A stretch of DNA of 64,000 nt from a bacterium (GTDB lineage Bacteria; Zhuqueibacterota; Zhuqueibacteria; Residuimicrobiales; Oceaniaggregativiventaceae): the NCBI GenBank assembly GCA_029565675.1, contig JAKQNP010000002.1, forward strand, positions 372,001-436,000, given 5' to 3'. The number at the start of each line of letters is the position of its first letter. Positions within the stretch are counted from its first letter, which is position 1. The position numbers and the translations under genes were made by a program. Positions 17,068 through 25,206 of this stretch are shown here, piece by piece. The notes beneath the pieces were generated by a model, which was not told where the DNA came from, ran no database searches, and worked only from the letters and a program-made list of their open reading frames with translations.

Positions 17068-19515
17068 TCAGCGCAGCAACAGCATCTTGCGCGACCTGTC
17101 AAAATGCCCCGCCTGCAGGCGAACCACATAGAGGCCCGACGCGGCCGCTCGGCCGTTGTCGTCCAGCCCGTCCCAGAGCGCGGATTGTTCGCCGGCGGAT
17201 AGATGGCCGTCGACCAGGGTGCGGATGACCTGGCCGTGCAGATTGGCGATCGTCACCCGCACGCGGCCCGCTTCCGCCAGGGTATAGCGGATCGCGGTGG
17301 TCGGATTGAACGGGTTGGGATAATTCTGGTCCAGCGCAAAATTCAGGGGCGGTTCATGACTGGGCTCTTCAATTCCCGTCGCGGTCACCAGTGTCAACTT
17401 GCCCAGCGGCCTGGCCGAATCCCAGAGCGCGCCCGGCGGCCACTCCGCGGCATAGCCATAGTGAAAGGGCGAATAATTCGACGGGTCATCGAGAAAGATG
17501 GCCATGCCAAAGGTCGCGCCCGGCTGCAGGTACAAGCGGCTGACGACCAGATCAAAGGCGATTTCGTACTGGATATGACCGCTGGCGTCGGTGATCGCCC
17601 GGTTGACGCCGACAGCCGGCACCGGTGCATCGAAACCCAGGGCGTTGGGATAGGCGCCCCAATAGCCGATATAGACGGCCGTTGCGGTGCTGATCGCGAA
17701 CAGCCCCTCACGGCTGGGGCCGGCGTTATCCCATACATCGTTGTCGTCCCTGTCGAAAAGGATGCCCAACAGGTTAGCCGGTTCGATAACCGGATCATTC
17801 GGATCGTCGACGGCCAGGAAGAGAGTGCGATCGTTGTTGGCCACATAGAGAGTGATGGGCAATAACGCGTGCGGATTGGCGATATTCACCGCCGTTGCAT
17901 TCGCCCATTCGCCGGCGGCGATCTGGCCGTCGATGGTCGGCTCGGTTCCGGAGGCAACAAAAGATGACACAATGGCGTGGCCGCTGTCGGCAGGCGTGGC
18001 GCTTGTTTCGATCGACTGCGGCCCTTCAACGCCGCCGACCATTGCGCTGATGCGATAATAGAAGGTGGTTCCGGGAGCCACATCGCTGTCGATATAATCG
18101 CGCATCTGCCTGCCTAGCAGGCCTCGCTGCGCCAGATTTACGGTCGCCAGCGCCTCGTAAGGGCCGCCGGCGCTGGTGCCGCGGTAGATTTTATACTCGT
18201 CGATATTGGGATGCGCATAGACAGGATCCCAGGACAGCGGCACGAAACCGGCAAATCCCGTTCCGGCGGCGGGATTCAGCGGCGCCAGCGGCCCGAGCGC
18301 GAATCCGTAAATATCCCAATTCGAGTTGCGGAGATCCTGCCATACGGTTATACCCGCGCCGCGCGCGTCGAGCGCCAGTCTGGGATTGCGTTGGTTCTCC
18401 GGGACATCGGTCAACAGAAGGCTGTTTCCCAGGGGCAGGCCGCTAGCGTTATAATTTTTTCCCCAGATGTCATAGGTGCCGTTTTGATCGGACTGCCAAA
18501 CGACGCTGAAGCCGCCGCTGGCCGTTGCCGCCACATCCGGCGCCAAGTGCTCGGACAATGCGCCAGATTCGGGGATGACGAAATAGTCTATCGATGACGA
18601 CCCGTCCGGGTTGTAAGTGTGAGCATAGACTGTTTGATGCAGAGAGTAGATCATGTAACAAATCATCATCCGGCCGTCCTTTTGCAGGGCGATCGCCGGC
18701 TCGTAGTGACTCTTATCGATCAGATCCAGGCTCACCAAAAACTCTTCGCCTGCCGCCGCACCGTTGCCGTCATACCAGCGGGCGTATATTTGATATTCGT
18801 GTCGGTTGTTCCGCGCATCGTGCCAGGCGACGATGAAGGAGCCGTCTTGCTTCATCGCGACATCCGGAAAATCGCAGTACTCTGTGGCGGGGCTGTTGAC
18901 CTGAAAATTTGCTCCCAGCGGCGTGCCGTCCGAGCGGTAGCGCTGGGCAAAGATATTCTGGGTCCAGTCGTGCCAGCAGATGACGAAATCGCCGGCACCG
19001 TTCATGGCAATGGCAGGTACTCGTTGACCGTTGGCGGTTTCATCTTCATTCACCTTGAACCACCAGCCGATCGGTGCGCCGTTGGCCGCGAACCTTTGCG
19101 CATAAATATTCATATTGCCTTCGCGCTCATCCATCCAGGTCACGACAAAATGACCGCGATCGTCCATGGCGACGTCCGCTGCTTCCTGGAACCCGAACTG
19201 GGGGTTGGGGGAAACCGGCAGGTTCTTGCCGACCGGGATTCCTTTCGCATCCACCAGCTGCATGTAAAGTCTGAAACCACCGGCCCGGTAATCCTGCCAG
19301 CAGATCACGGCACAGCCGTATCGATTCATGGCCACAGCCGGATAGTCCTGCTGATAGCCGACGGTGTCGTCGCTGATTTTATAGTCATCGATCATGGCTG
19401 CCGAAAGGGCATCCATCTCCGGTCGGAGAAAGGAATCCGGCTGGCTGCGCGCAAAAAGAAAAAGGGGAGCGGCAAGGAGAAAAACCCAGAAAAAGATCAG
19501 CCGGGACGTTTTCAT
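17068..19515 (-). CDS. T9SS cargo protein with propeller-like repeats, FN3 and CBM9-like domains
   Basis: 815 aa from the ATG at 19515, with CAGGAGG upstream and a signal peptide (MKTSRLIFFWVFLLAAPLFLFA). Residues 45-405 hold about seven repeats of the type DVAMDDRGHFVVTWMDER, each followed by IYAQRFAANGAPIG. Residues about 420-515 resemble a fibronectin type III domain (LSWDPV, YKIYRGTSAGGPYEAL, FYYRISAM). Residues about 530-710 resemble a CBM9/DOMON-type sandwich (PTIDGQIAAGEW, RTLFLAVDDPND). The tail is LDQNYPNPFNP, VTIANLHGQVI, ASGLYVVRL, RKMLLLR. It is probably a surface-attached polysaccharide-binding protein. It sits between two other T9SS cargo genes on the same strand. Confidence 0.88.
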   Translation of the reverse strand: MKTSRLIFFWVFLLAAPLFLFARSQPDSFLRPEMDALSAAMIDDYKISDDTVGYQQDYPAVAMNRYGCAVICWQDYRAGGFRLYMQLVDAKGIPVGKNLPVSPNPQFGFQEAADVAMDDRGHFVVTWMDEREGNMNIYAQRFAANGAPIGWWFKVNEDETANGQRVPAIAMNGAGDFVICWHDWTQNIFAQRYRSDGTPLGANFQVNSPATEYCDFPDVAMKQDGSFIVAWHDARNNRHEYQIYARWYDGNGAAAGEEFLVSLDLIDKSHYEPAIALQKDGRMMICYMIYSLHQTVYAHTYNPDGSSSIDYFVIPESGALSEHLAPDVAATASGGFSVVWQSDQNGTYDIWGKNYNASGLPLGNSLLLTDVPENQRNPRLALDARGAGITVWQDLRNSNWDIYGFALGPLAPLNPAAGTGFAGFVPLSWDPVYAHPNIDEYKIYRGTSAGGPYEALATVNLAQRGLLGRQMRDYIDSDVAPGTTFYYRISAMVGGVEGPQSIETSATPADSGHAIVSSFVASGTEPTIDGQIAAGEWANATAVNIANPHALLPITLYVANNDRTLFLAVDDPNDPVIEPANLLGILFDRDDNDVWDNAGPSREGLFAISTATAVYIGYWGAYPNALGFDAPVPAVGVNRAITDASGHIQYEIAFDLVVSRLYLQPGATFGMAIFLDDPSNYSPFHYGYAAEWPPGALWDSARPLGKLTLVTATGIEEPSHEPPLNFALDQNYPNPFNPTTAIRYTLAEAGRVRVTIANLHGQVIRTLVDGHLSAGEQSALWDGLDDNGRAAASGLYVVRLQAGHFDRSRKMLLLR

Positions 19516-19602
19516 CGTGCACCTCCTGTTGGGATGGCGGACAAGGGCGCCCTCTGCCAGGCGTTTGCCCTGGACCGTATCGGCCGCTGGCATGCGGACC
19601 CA

Positions 19603-21633
19603 TCATTTGGTCAGCGCCATTTTTTTGCTGCAAAAGTAGAGCGGCGCTTGGCTATCGATCGATATGGCCTGCAAGCGATAAAAATAGACCCCGGACGCGA
19701 CGCGGATGCCGTTCCGGTCGGTGCCGTCCCAGAGTCGCTGATGGCGCCCGGCCTGCAGGTTGCGGTTTTCCAGCGATTTGACTCTTTTCCCGTCGATGCT
19801 GTACACCGTCAACTCGACGCGGGCGGGACGAGGCAGATCGAACAGGATCGCGGTCGTCGGATTGAATGGATTGGGATAATTGGGCAGCAGGTTGAACTGC
19901 TCGGGCGTCTTTTGATCCGGGTCCTGCACAGCGGTCGCGAGCGGATCCGAGAATTCGGAGGTGTTGCCGTCGGCGTCGGTTGCGGTCGCCGTGACAAAGG
20001 CGCCGCTCAGCGCGCCGGACCAGCTGAACGCTCCGGCAGCGTCGGCCGTCACGGTCGCGAGACAGGTCTGGCCCTGGCCGTCGGGCCCGGCAAAGATCTC
20101 GACCCTGGCATGGGCCGGCGCCGTGCCGGTTACCGGCGCCAGGCTGGTGAGGGTGGGCGCGGGGATATACCGGTTGCCTGCTTGCAGGTCGATGCCCATG
20201 CTGCCGTTGGCAAAGATGCTGTTGCGGGTGATGGTGTTTTCAGTACTGTTCGGGTCGATGACGGCGACGCCGGCACCTGCATTGCAGGCGATCACATTGC
20301 CCGGACCGATGGTGTTTTTTTGCGCGCCGGTGTTCACTTCGATGCCGTGCTGACCGTTCGGCAGCGGCGTCGTGCCGTCTGCAGCGACGCCGATGCGATT
20401 GCCCGCGATCCGATTTTCGCTGGCCTCCTCATACAGGAGCTGGATGCCGTTCTCCAGGTTGCCGCTGATCACGTTGCCGCCGCCCGCCGTCTCTTCACCG
20501 ACAACCGTCAGAGCCGCCATTAGTTCGATGCCGGTGGCGTTGGGGATTGCGCCGCTTCCCGCCAGGTCGGTGCCGATCCAGTTGCCGAGGATGCGGCTGT
20601 GGCGGCAATCCTCCGAGGGGATCAGGATGCCGTATCCATTTGCCGACAGGATATTCCGCTCGCCCTCTGTGGAACCGCCGATGACGGTGTAGGAAGACCG
20701 GCCATGCAGCCGGATGCCGGCGAACTGGTTGCCCAGGGCGATCGTGCCGCCCGCATCCAGGCCGATGATGTTGCCGATCACCCGGGTGCTGTCGCAGTCG
20801 TAGATCTCGATGCCGTCGTTCTCGCAGCCCGCGATGATGTTTCCCGGACCGATCGTGTTGAGGTTGGAGTTCTCCTCCATAAAGATGCCGACCCTGCTGG
20901 CGAGGGTGTCGTCGCCGGCGATGTTGAGGCCGATAAAATTGTTGGCGATCGCATTCCGCCTGCCGCCTGCGGAGATGACGATGGTGATCGAGCTCTGTGG
21001 GCCGACAACCGTGTTGCGCTGCGCCGCGGTTTCGCCGCCGATCACATTGTGATCGCCGCCGCTGATCTCGATGCCGCGGGATGTATTCGGATGGCGCTGC
21101 ATGCCGCTCGCATCGGTATTGATCAGGCAATTGCTGATGCGGTTGTGATCACCCATGATGAAGACGGAATGACTCGAAAAGCCGGAGATCGTCAGGCCGG
21201 TCAGGGTGATGGAGGAACCCTGGATCTCGAAGCCGTTGCCGATCGTCTCGTCATTGAGGATACAGATGACCGGATGGCTGGAAGAGGGATCGAGGCCGTG
21301 AAAGGAGCGTTGCGTGAGGCCGTCGATCGCGGTTCCATCGTCGTTGAGGTGCGGCAGCCAGGTCAGCGGCCGGATGGTCCAGACGCCGGCGGCCGCGTCA
21401 TAGCCGGGATCGGCCAGCGGGATATGGAAGTGGATTTGATCCGCGCCGGCGGCCGCGTCGGCATCGAGCATGGCCTGGCGCAGCGAGCCCGGCCCGGAGT
21501 CCGCGGTGTTGGTGACCAGGAAGGTGGCGGCGGGCGCCGCAGATCGGGCGGATGAAGCGAAATCGGCGTTAGCCGCGAACAACACGAAAAGCGCTGCAAA
21601 CGCGACAATGCGCAAGACTTGCATGGTTTTCAT
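19603..21633 (-). CDS. Parallel beta-helix T9SS cargo protein (CSLREA/pectate-lyase-like fold)
   Basis: 676 aa from the ATG at 21633, with GAAGGAGAGG upstream and a signal peptide (MKTMQVLRIVAFAALFVLFAANADF). Near residue 40 comes FLVTNTADSGPGSLRQAML, the entry motif of CSLREA-type right-handed beta-helix proteins. Then there are many turns with NxI and GIxI patterns (NVISGNLENGIQLL, NRIAGNRIGVAADG) up to about 500. An Ig-like beta domain (ARVEIFAGPDGQGQTC) follows. The tail is LLPNYPNPFNP, LTVYSIDGKRV, ASGVYFYRL. It may be a polysaccharide lyase or an adhesin; no catalytic site can be assigned. Upstream lies the truncated sigma-54 activator. Confidence 0.87.
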   Translation of the reverse strand: MKTMQVLRIVAFAALFVLFAANADFASSARSAAPAATFLVTNTADSGPGSLRQAMLDADAAAGADQIHFHIPLADPGYDAAAGVWTIRPLTWLPHLNDDGTAIDGLTQRSFHGLDPSSSHPVICILNDETIGNGFEIQGSSITLTGLTISGFSSHSVFIMGDHNRISNCLINTDASGMQRHPNTSRGIEISGGDHNVIGGETAAQRNTVVGPQSSITIVISAGGRRNAIANNFIGLNIAGDDTLASRVGIFMEENSNLNTIGPGNIIAGCENDGIEIYDCDSTRVIGNIIGLDAGGTIALGNQFAGIRLHGRSSYTVIGGSTEGERNILSANGYGILIPSEDCRHSRILGNWIGTDLAGSGAIPNATGIELMAALTVVGEETAGGGNVISGNLENGIQLLYEEASENRIAGNRIGVAADGTTPLPNGQHGIEVNTGAQKNTIGPGNVIACNAGAGVAVIDPNSTENTITRNSIFANGSMGIDLQAGNRYIPAPTLTSLAPVTGTAPAHARVEIFAGPDGQGQTCLATVTADAAGAFSWSGALSGAFVTATATDADGNTSEFSDPLATAVQDPDQKTPEQFNLLPNYPNPFNPTTAILFDLPRPARVELTVYSIDGKRVKSLENRNLQAGRHQRLWDGTDRNGIRVASGVYFYRLQAISIDSQAPLYFCSKKMALTK

Positions 21634-21853
21634 CTCCTCTCCTTCAGACGGGGTGGGGGATAGACTAAATGGGGGTGTGTGCGTTTCTCCGGGACGGCGG
21701 GGGCAGGTGTTGATCAACGCCGCGATGCACCCCATGCGCTCGAGGCCTGAGTGGACCGCTGTGCAAGGGCCGTTGGTGGGGGTCTCTATAAATATAGCGA
21801 AGGGTTGATCTGTTGGCAAGGGTTTTTTGCTGCGGCGGGAAGGCGGATTTGCT

Positions 21854-22405
21854 TTATTCAAGGCCGAGCAGGAAATCGTCTTTGCGGATGCCGAGTTTTT
21901 TCATCTTGAAGCGCATGTTGGGTTCGGACAGGCCGAGGGCCTGGGCGGCGCGGCACTGGTTGCCGGCGAAGCGGCGCAGGGCTTTCTGGATGAGCTCTTT
22001 TTCGAGCTGCGCCACCGCCGCGCTCAGGGGTTGCAGCTGCAGATTGCCGAATTGCTGATCGGCTTTGAAAAAGGGGAGCAGCTCCGGCAACAGCTCGTTT
22101 TCCGGCGAGGAGAGCACCAGGTTGCGCACCACGTTTTCCAGCTCCTTGAGATTGCCCGGCCAGGAATGCTTGAGCATCTGGTTAAAGATCTCGAAATTGA
22201 TGGCCGGCATCGGCCGGCCCAGCTCTGCGCAGATGCGCTGGAGAAAGTGCTCGACCAGAATCGGGATATCCTGCTTGCGCTCGGACAGCGGCGGCAGTTT
22301 GATGGTCATCTCGGAGAGCAAAAGAAAAAGATCCCCATCGAAACGGCCGTTTTGCACCTCGTCGTAGATTTTGGGGGTGGCGGTGCAGAGGAGGCGAAAG
22401 ACAAT
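21854..22405 (-). pseudogene. Sigma-54-dependent transcriptional activator, C-terminal remnant
   Basis: The frame holds the end of the AAA+ domain (FRLLCTATPKIYDEVQNGRF, LPPLSERKQDIP, HSWPGNLKELENVV) and a Fis-type helix-turn-helix (NQCRAAQALGLSEPNMRFK, KKLGIRKDD). The Walker motifs, the GAFTGA loop and any receiver domain are missing. Similarity begins near 22402, where base composition changes abruptly to AT-rich, and an in-frame TAA follows at 22421. A GTG at 22357 could start a 167-aa DNA-binding fragment, but no ribosome site is seen. The gene was evidently cut by the insertion or rearrangement that brought in the island on its right. Confidence 0.85.
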
Positions 22406-22620
22406 TTCATTATTTATTATTTATTTGGTTGCATAGGAAAAGTGTATTTATTACTTTTAAAAAATTGATAAAATTTAATAAAAGAAATAATATCATTGTA
22501 ATAACCAAAAATTTCACAAAGATCGCCCGGCAAAGGCTGGCTGAAAAGATCGGGAAGATGGATTTGTGAGAATAGCATTTCTTCAAGAAAAATAAACTTA
22601 GTCTTTTTAGGAGAATCAAA

Positions 22621-23250
22621 ATGCGAACTAAAATAGACTTGCGTAAATTTCGTAAATTTTATGAATTGGGGCAAAAATATTTGCATTTATCAAGACTTGT
22701 CGCTGAGCAAGTGATTGAACATAGAAATCAAACCACCTCTTTCGTTTGGAATCCACCATCTCCAGAATATGAGATACAAGAGTTTTTTGATAAGACGAAA
22801 TGGAGTGATGCAAGGTTAATTGAACCTTTGCTTTTTGATTTTTATCATGGGCTTGAACTAACATTGAAAGGATTTCTTTTTCTAAAACCGGGATACGAAC
22901 CAAAACCCGAACATAAGTTAATGGAATTATTTAAGAATTTTACAAAAGTATATTCAACTGAAATTGAATTACAAAATATCTTTAAAAAATATATCGAACA
23001 ATCAAATATGCCTGATATCCTGCAACAATTCATTAATGAAAATAAAATTCATATTAACCATATGTATGAATCTCTTCGTTACCCATATAATAAAAATCTG
23101 AAATTATCTTTCGAACATCTGATGCTACAATTTAAGGGTAGTGAAGGAGTTCCATTTTATAAGGATCTTGTAAAGGATATCGAGACGATAATAAAACACT
23201 GTAAAATGTTGAGAAATGAAATAGATTATAATGGTTTAGATGAAAATTGA
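22621..23250 (+). CDS. HEPN-like protein (tentative)
   Basis: 209 aa, AT-rich, with AGGAG at good spacing before the ATG. It is predicted all-helical. The segment LIEPLLFDFYHGLELTLKGFLFLKPG, then EHKLMELFKNF, resembles the central helices of HEPN proteins. The C-terminal CKMLRNEIDYNG is where many HEPN proteins carry their Arg-containing motif. The canonical RxxxxH is not evident, so RNase activity cannot be claimed. It is the first gene of the island and not clearly paired with a nucleotidyltransferase or antitoxin. Confidence 0.65.
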   Translation: MRTKIDLRKFRKFYELGQKYLHLSRLVAEQVIEHRNQTTSFVWNPPSPEYEIQEFFDKTKWSDARLIEPLLFDFYHGLELTLKGFLFLKPGYEPKPEHKLMELFKNFTKVYSTEIELQNIFKKYIEQSNMPDILQQFINENKIHINHMYESLRYPYNKNLKLSFEHLMLQFKGSEGVPFYKDLVKDIETIIKHCKMLRNEIDYNGLDEN

Positions 23251-23352
23251 CAAACGGGATATTAAAAATAGATCAATGTCCTCCCAATTGGTAGAACATT
23301 TCCTAACAAATCATTCGAAGGGCATTGCACACTAAGAATTGGATTGGGTAAA

Positions 23353-23592
23353 ATGCCGACAATCACGGTCAGGATCCTTTTGGAGGACACGCAAGGAAAC
23401 CACATCAAAGGAGCAAAAATCAGTTTCCCGGATATCGATGGCTACCATCCCGCTTTTACCGATGCAGACGGCTCGGCTCTGATCAGATGCACTTCCACTA
23501 ATGGGAAAATACTCGAACAGCTCTATATTGACGGCCGATATTACGGCGCAGTGAATCTGAAGGATGGGGCTGTGGTGAAGATGAGGTTGTGA
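23353..23592 (+). CDS. Small carboxypeptidase-regulatory-like domain protein
   Basis: 79 aa from the ATG at 23353. A TTG at 23344 is possible but has no better ribosome site. The sequence TVRILLEDTQGNHIKGAKI, then AFTDADGSALIRC, then LYIDGRYYGAVNL has the layout of a single CarboxypepD_reg/CnaB-like beta-sandwich. There is no signal peptide, so it may be cytoplasmic. Function unknown. Confidence 0.6.
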   Translation: MPTITVRILLEDTQGNHIKGAKISFPDIDGYHPAFTDADGSALIRCTSTNGKILEQLYIDGRYYGAVNLKDGAVVKMRL

Positions 23593-23622
23593 GGAAAAAC
23601 TCCTTCAAATCGTGAGGGGAAA

Positions 23623-24036
23623 ATGAGGATTGGTGATGATGCAAGTTTTCATCCACAAGAAAAACGCAAGGTGAAAAATCGTAATTGGAAAAGACTCAAT
23701 TTTGGCGATCCGACAGAGTTCGGAACCAGAAAAGACGCCGAAAATGAGGTCGACCGTGACATGCTGAAAACAAGCGAGCAGATAGCCTGCGATATTCACG
23801 AAACGTATTTCAGATTGAAAAGAGATGTTTTCGGAGATATAGATGAAAAAGAAAACAATGAATTAAGGATTTTTAAGCACTCTATGGATCTGATTCTGCT
23901 AGCTCTTTCACGCACGGCAAGCATGAACGCGAAAATTGCGAAAAGTAATGAAAATTTATCAAATAAATTATTTTGGTTCACTGTAGCAATTTTTGTTTTA
24001 ACTCTGATATTAGTATGTGACGTTTTAATTAAATGA
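23623..24036 (+). CDS. Hypothetical tail-anchored membrane protein
   Basis: 137 aa with GAGGGGAAA before the ATG. The first 95 residues are hydrophilic and helical (EVDRDMLKTSEQIACDI, FKHSMDLILLALSRTAS). A single membrane helix lies near the C-terminus (FWFTVAIFVLTLILVCDVLI). Small tail-anchored proteins are often found in defence loci, but nothing here identifies a function. Confidence 0.6.
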   Translation: MRIGDDASFHPQEKRKVKNRNWKRLNFGDPTEFGTRKDAENEVDRDMLKTSEQIACDIHETYFRLKRDVFGDIDEKENNELRIFKHSMDLILLALSRTASMNAKIAKSNENLSNKLFWFTVAIFVLTLILVCDVLIK

Positions 24037-24152
24037 CTATCAATCACATCTTAAACATATAGATTGGCTTGCTTAGTTTTTTCTTTTTTGTAAGAAATAT
24101 TATTATTAATTTCATTCAGATGAAAGTATTTTTTTAAAAATGAGATAGCGAT

Positions 24153-24728
24153 ATGATAGGTAGAGAGCGAGAAAAACTGTTAAATGCGATTCTCTATTTT
24201 GTAAAAAACACCGATTATTGCCATAAACTTAAAGTCCTCAAGTTACTATATTTTCTTGATTTTATCCATTTCAAACAAACAGGTCGTTCTGTAACAGGAT
24301 TGGATTATGAAGCTTGGCGCAAAGGACCTGTCCCTCCTAGCATTTTCCGAGAATTAGAGCCTGATAAAAATCCAAACGATTTTAAGGAATACTTTTTCAT
24401 CGAGTATGAAGAATTCTCTAACGGTATGGGTAAATGTTTGAAAATTCTTCCGCGAAAAAAGTTCAACAAAAAGATCTTTACAAAACGTGAATTAGAATTA
24501 TTAGAACAAATAGCTTTTATTTTCAAAGAAGCAAAAAGCGATGATATGAGTGAATCAACCCACTTAAAAAATATGCCGTGGGATAAAACTATTAAAAGCA
24601 AGGGCGAATCTGAATTGATTGATTATTCTCTTGCTCTGGATGATCAAAAAGATTCATTAGATTTTGATATATTAAATGATAGAATAAAAATCGACAAAGA
24701 ATTCAAGGAGCTTTTTGGGGAAAAATGA
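24153..24728 (+). CDS. Panacea-domain (DUF4065) antitoxin
   Basis: 191 aa. It has LNAILYFVKNTDYCHKLKVLKLLYFLDFIHFKQTGRSVTGLDYEAWRKGPVPPSIF, the core of the Panacea/SocA-like fold (leading LLYF, then G-x-YxAWxxGPV). A matching C-terminal element STHLKNMPWDK is at 147-157. Panacea domains are known antitoxins that neutralise many unrelated toxins. The stop overlaps the next start by ATGA, so the two genes are translationally coupled, as expected for a toxin-antitoxin pair. Confidence 0.85.
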   Translation: MIGREREKLLNAILYFVKNTDYCHKLKVLKLLYFLDFIHFKQTGRSVTGLDYEAWRKGPVPPSIFRELEPDKNPNDFKEYFFIEYEEFSNGMGKCLKILPRKKFNKKIFTKRELELLEQIAFIFKEAKSDDMSESTHLKNMPWDKTIKSKGESELIDYSLALDDQKDSLDFDILNDRIKIDKEFKELFGEK

Positions 24729-25126
24729 TTGCAGGTACGGTTTTATTCATAAAAGATTTTAAATTTGCCGATGGCGGAACAAGTAACAAATTGTTAATTA
24801 TTTTAAACACTCCTCAAAAAGGCGAACCATACCTGGTCTGCCCTACCACCAGTCAAAAAAATCATCGGAAACCTGATCTCGGTTGTCATTCCGAAGATAA
24901 TTATTTTTATATTGATGAAAAACAAGATAGCTTTAAGCTGAATACATGGGTTATTTTTCACCGAATTTATTCTTTTTTAACAGAAGATATCCTGAATAAA
25001 AAGTTCAAAGGATCCGCAGTCATAGAATTTCAACTAAATAATACATTATGGAAATGTCTAAAAAATTGCATTTTAAAGTCAAAGGATATTGAACAAGACT
25101 ATTTAGAGATGATAAGTCGTACCTAG
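24725..25126 (+). CDS. Putative toxin partner of the Panacea antitoxin (PemK/MazF-like)
   Basis: 133 aa, overlapping the Panacea gene by four bases. The N-terminus GTVLFIKDFKFADGGTSNKLLIILNTP, then YLVCPTTSQ, has the strand pattern of the SH3-like barrel of MazF/PemK mRNA interferases (entry strand, then loop, then a hydrophobic strand). The match is by pattern only. The C-terminal half (IFHRIYSFLTEDIL, VIEFQLNNTLWKCLKNC) is consistent with the helices of that family. The toxin role is inferred mainly from gene coupling. Confidence 0.65.
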   Translation: MIAGTVLFIKDFKFADGGTSNKLLIILNTPQKGEPYLVCPTTSQKNHRKPDLGCHSEDNYFYIDEKQDSFKLNTWVIFHRIYSFLTEDILNKKFKGSAVIEFQLNNTLWKCLKNCILKSKDIEQDYLEMISRT

Positions 25127-25135
25127 GATCCCACC

Positions 25136-25159
25136 CAGAGGTGATTTTTTACCTCTTTT
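25136..25159 (+). terminator. Rho-independent terminator after the Panacea/toxin pair
   Basis: AGAGGT, an eight-base loop, ACCTCT, then TTTT. It directly follows the toxin stop codon and separates the pair from the restriction genes. Confidence 0.75.
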
Positions 25160-25206
25160 TGTATTAACTACACTCCCCGATATGTTCTTACAAGCTAGGA
25201 ATAATT

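Noticed and set aside
18619-20523. Long plus-strand open frame (634 codons)
   Set aside because: Antisense to two T9SS genes with clear domains. It lacks recognisable motifs and arises from GC-rich codon bias.
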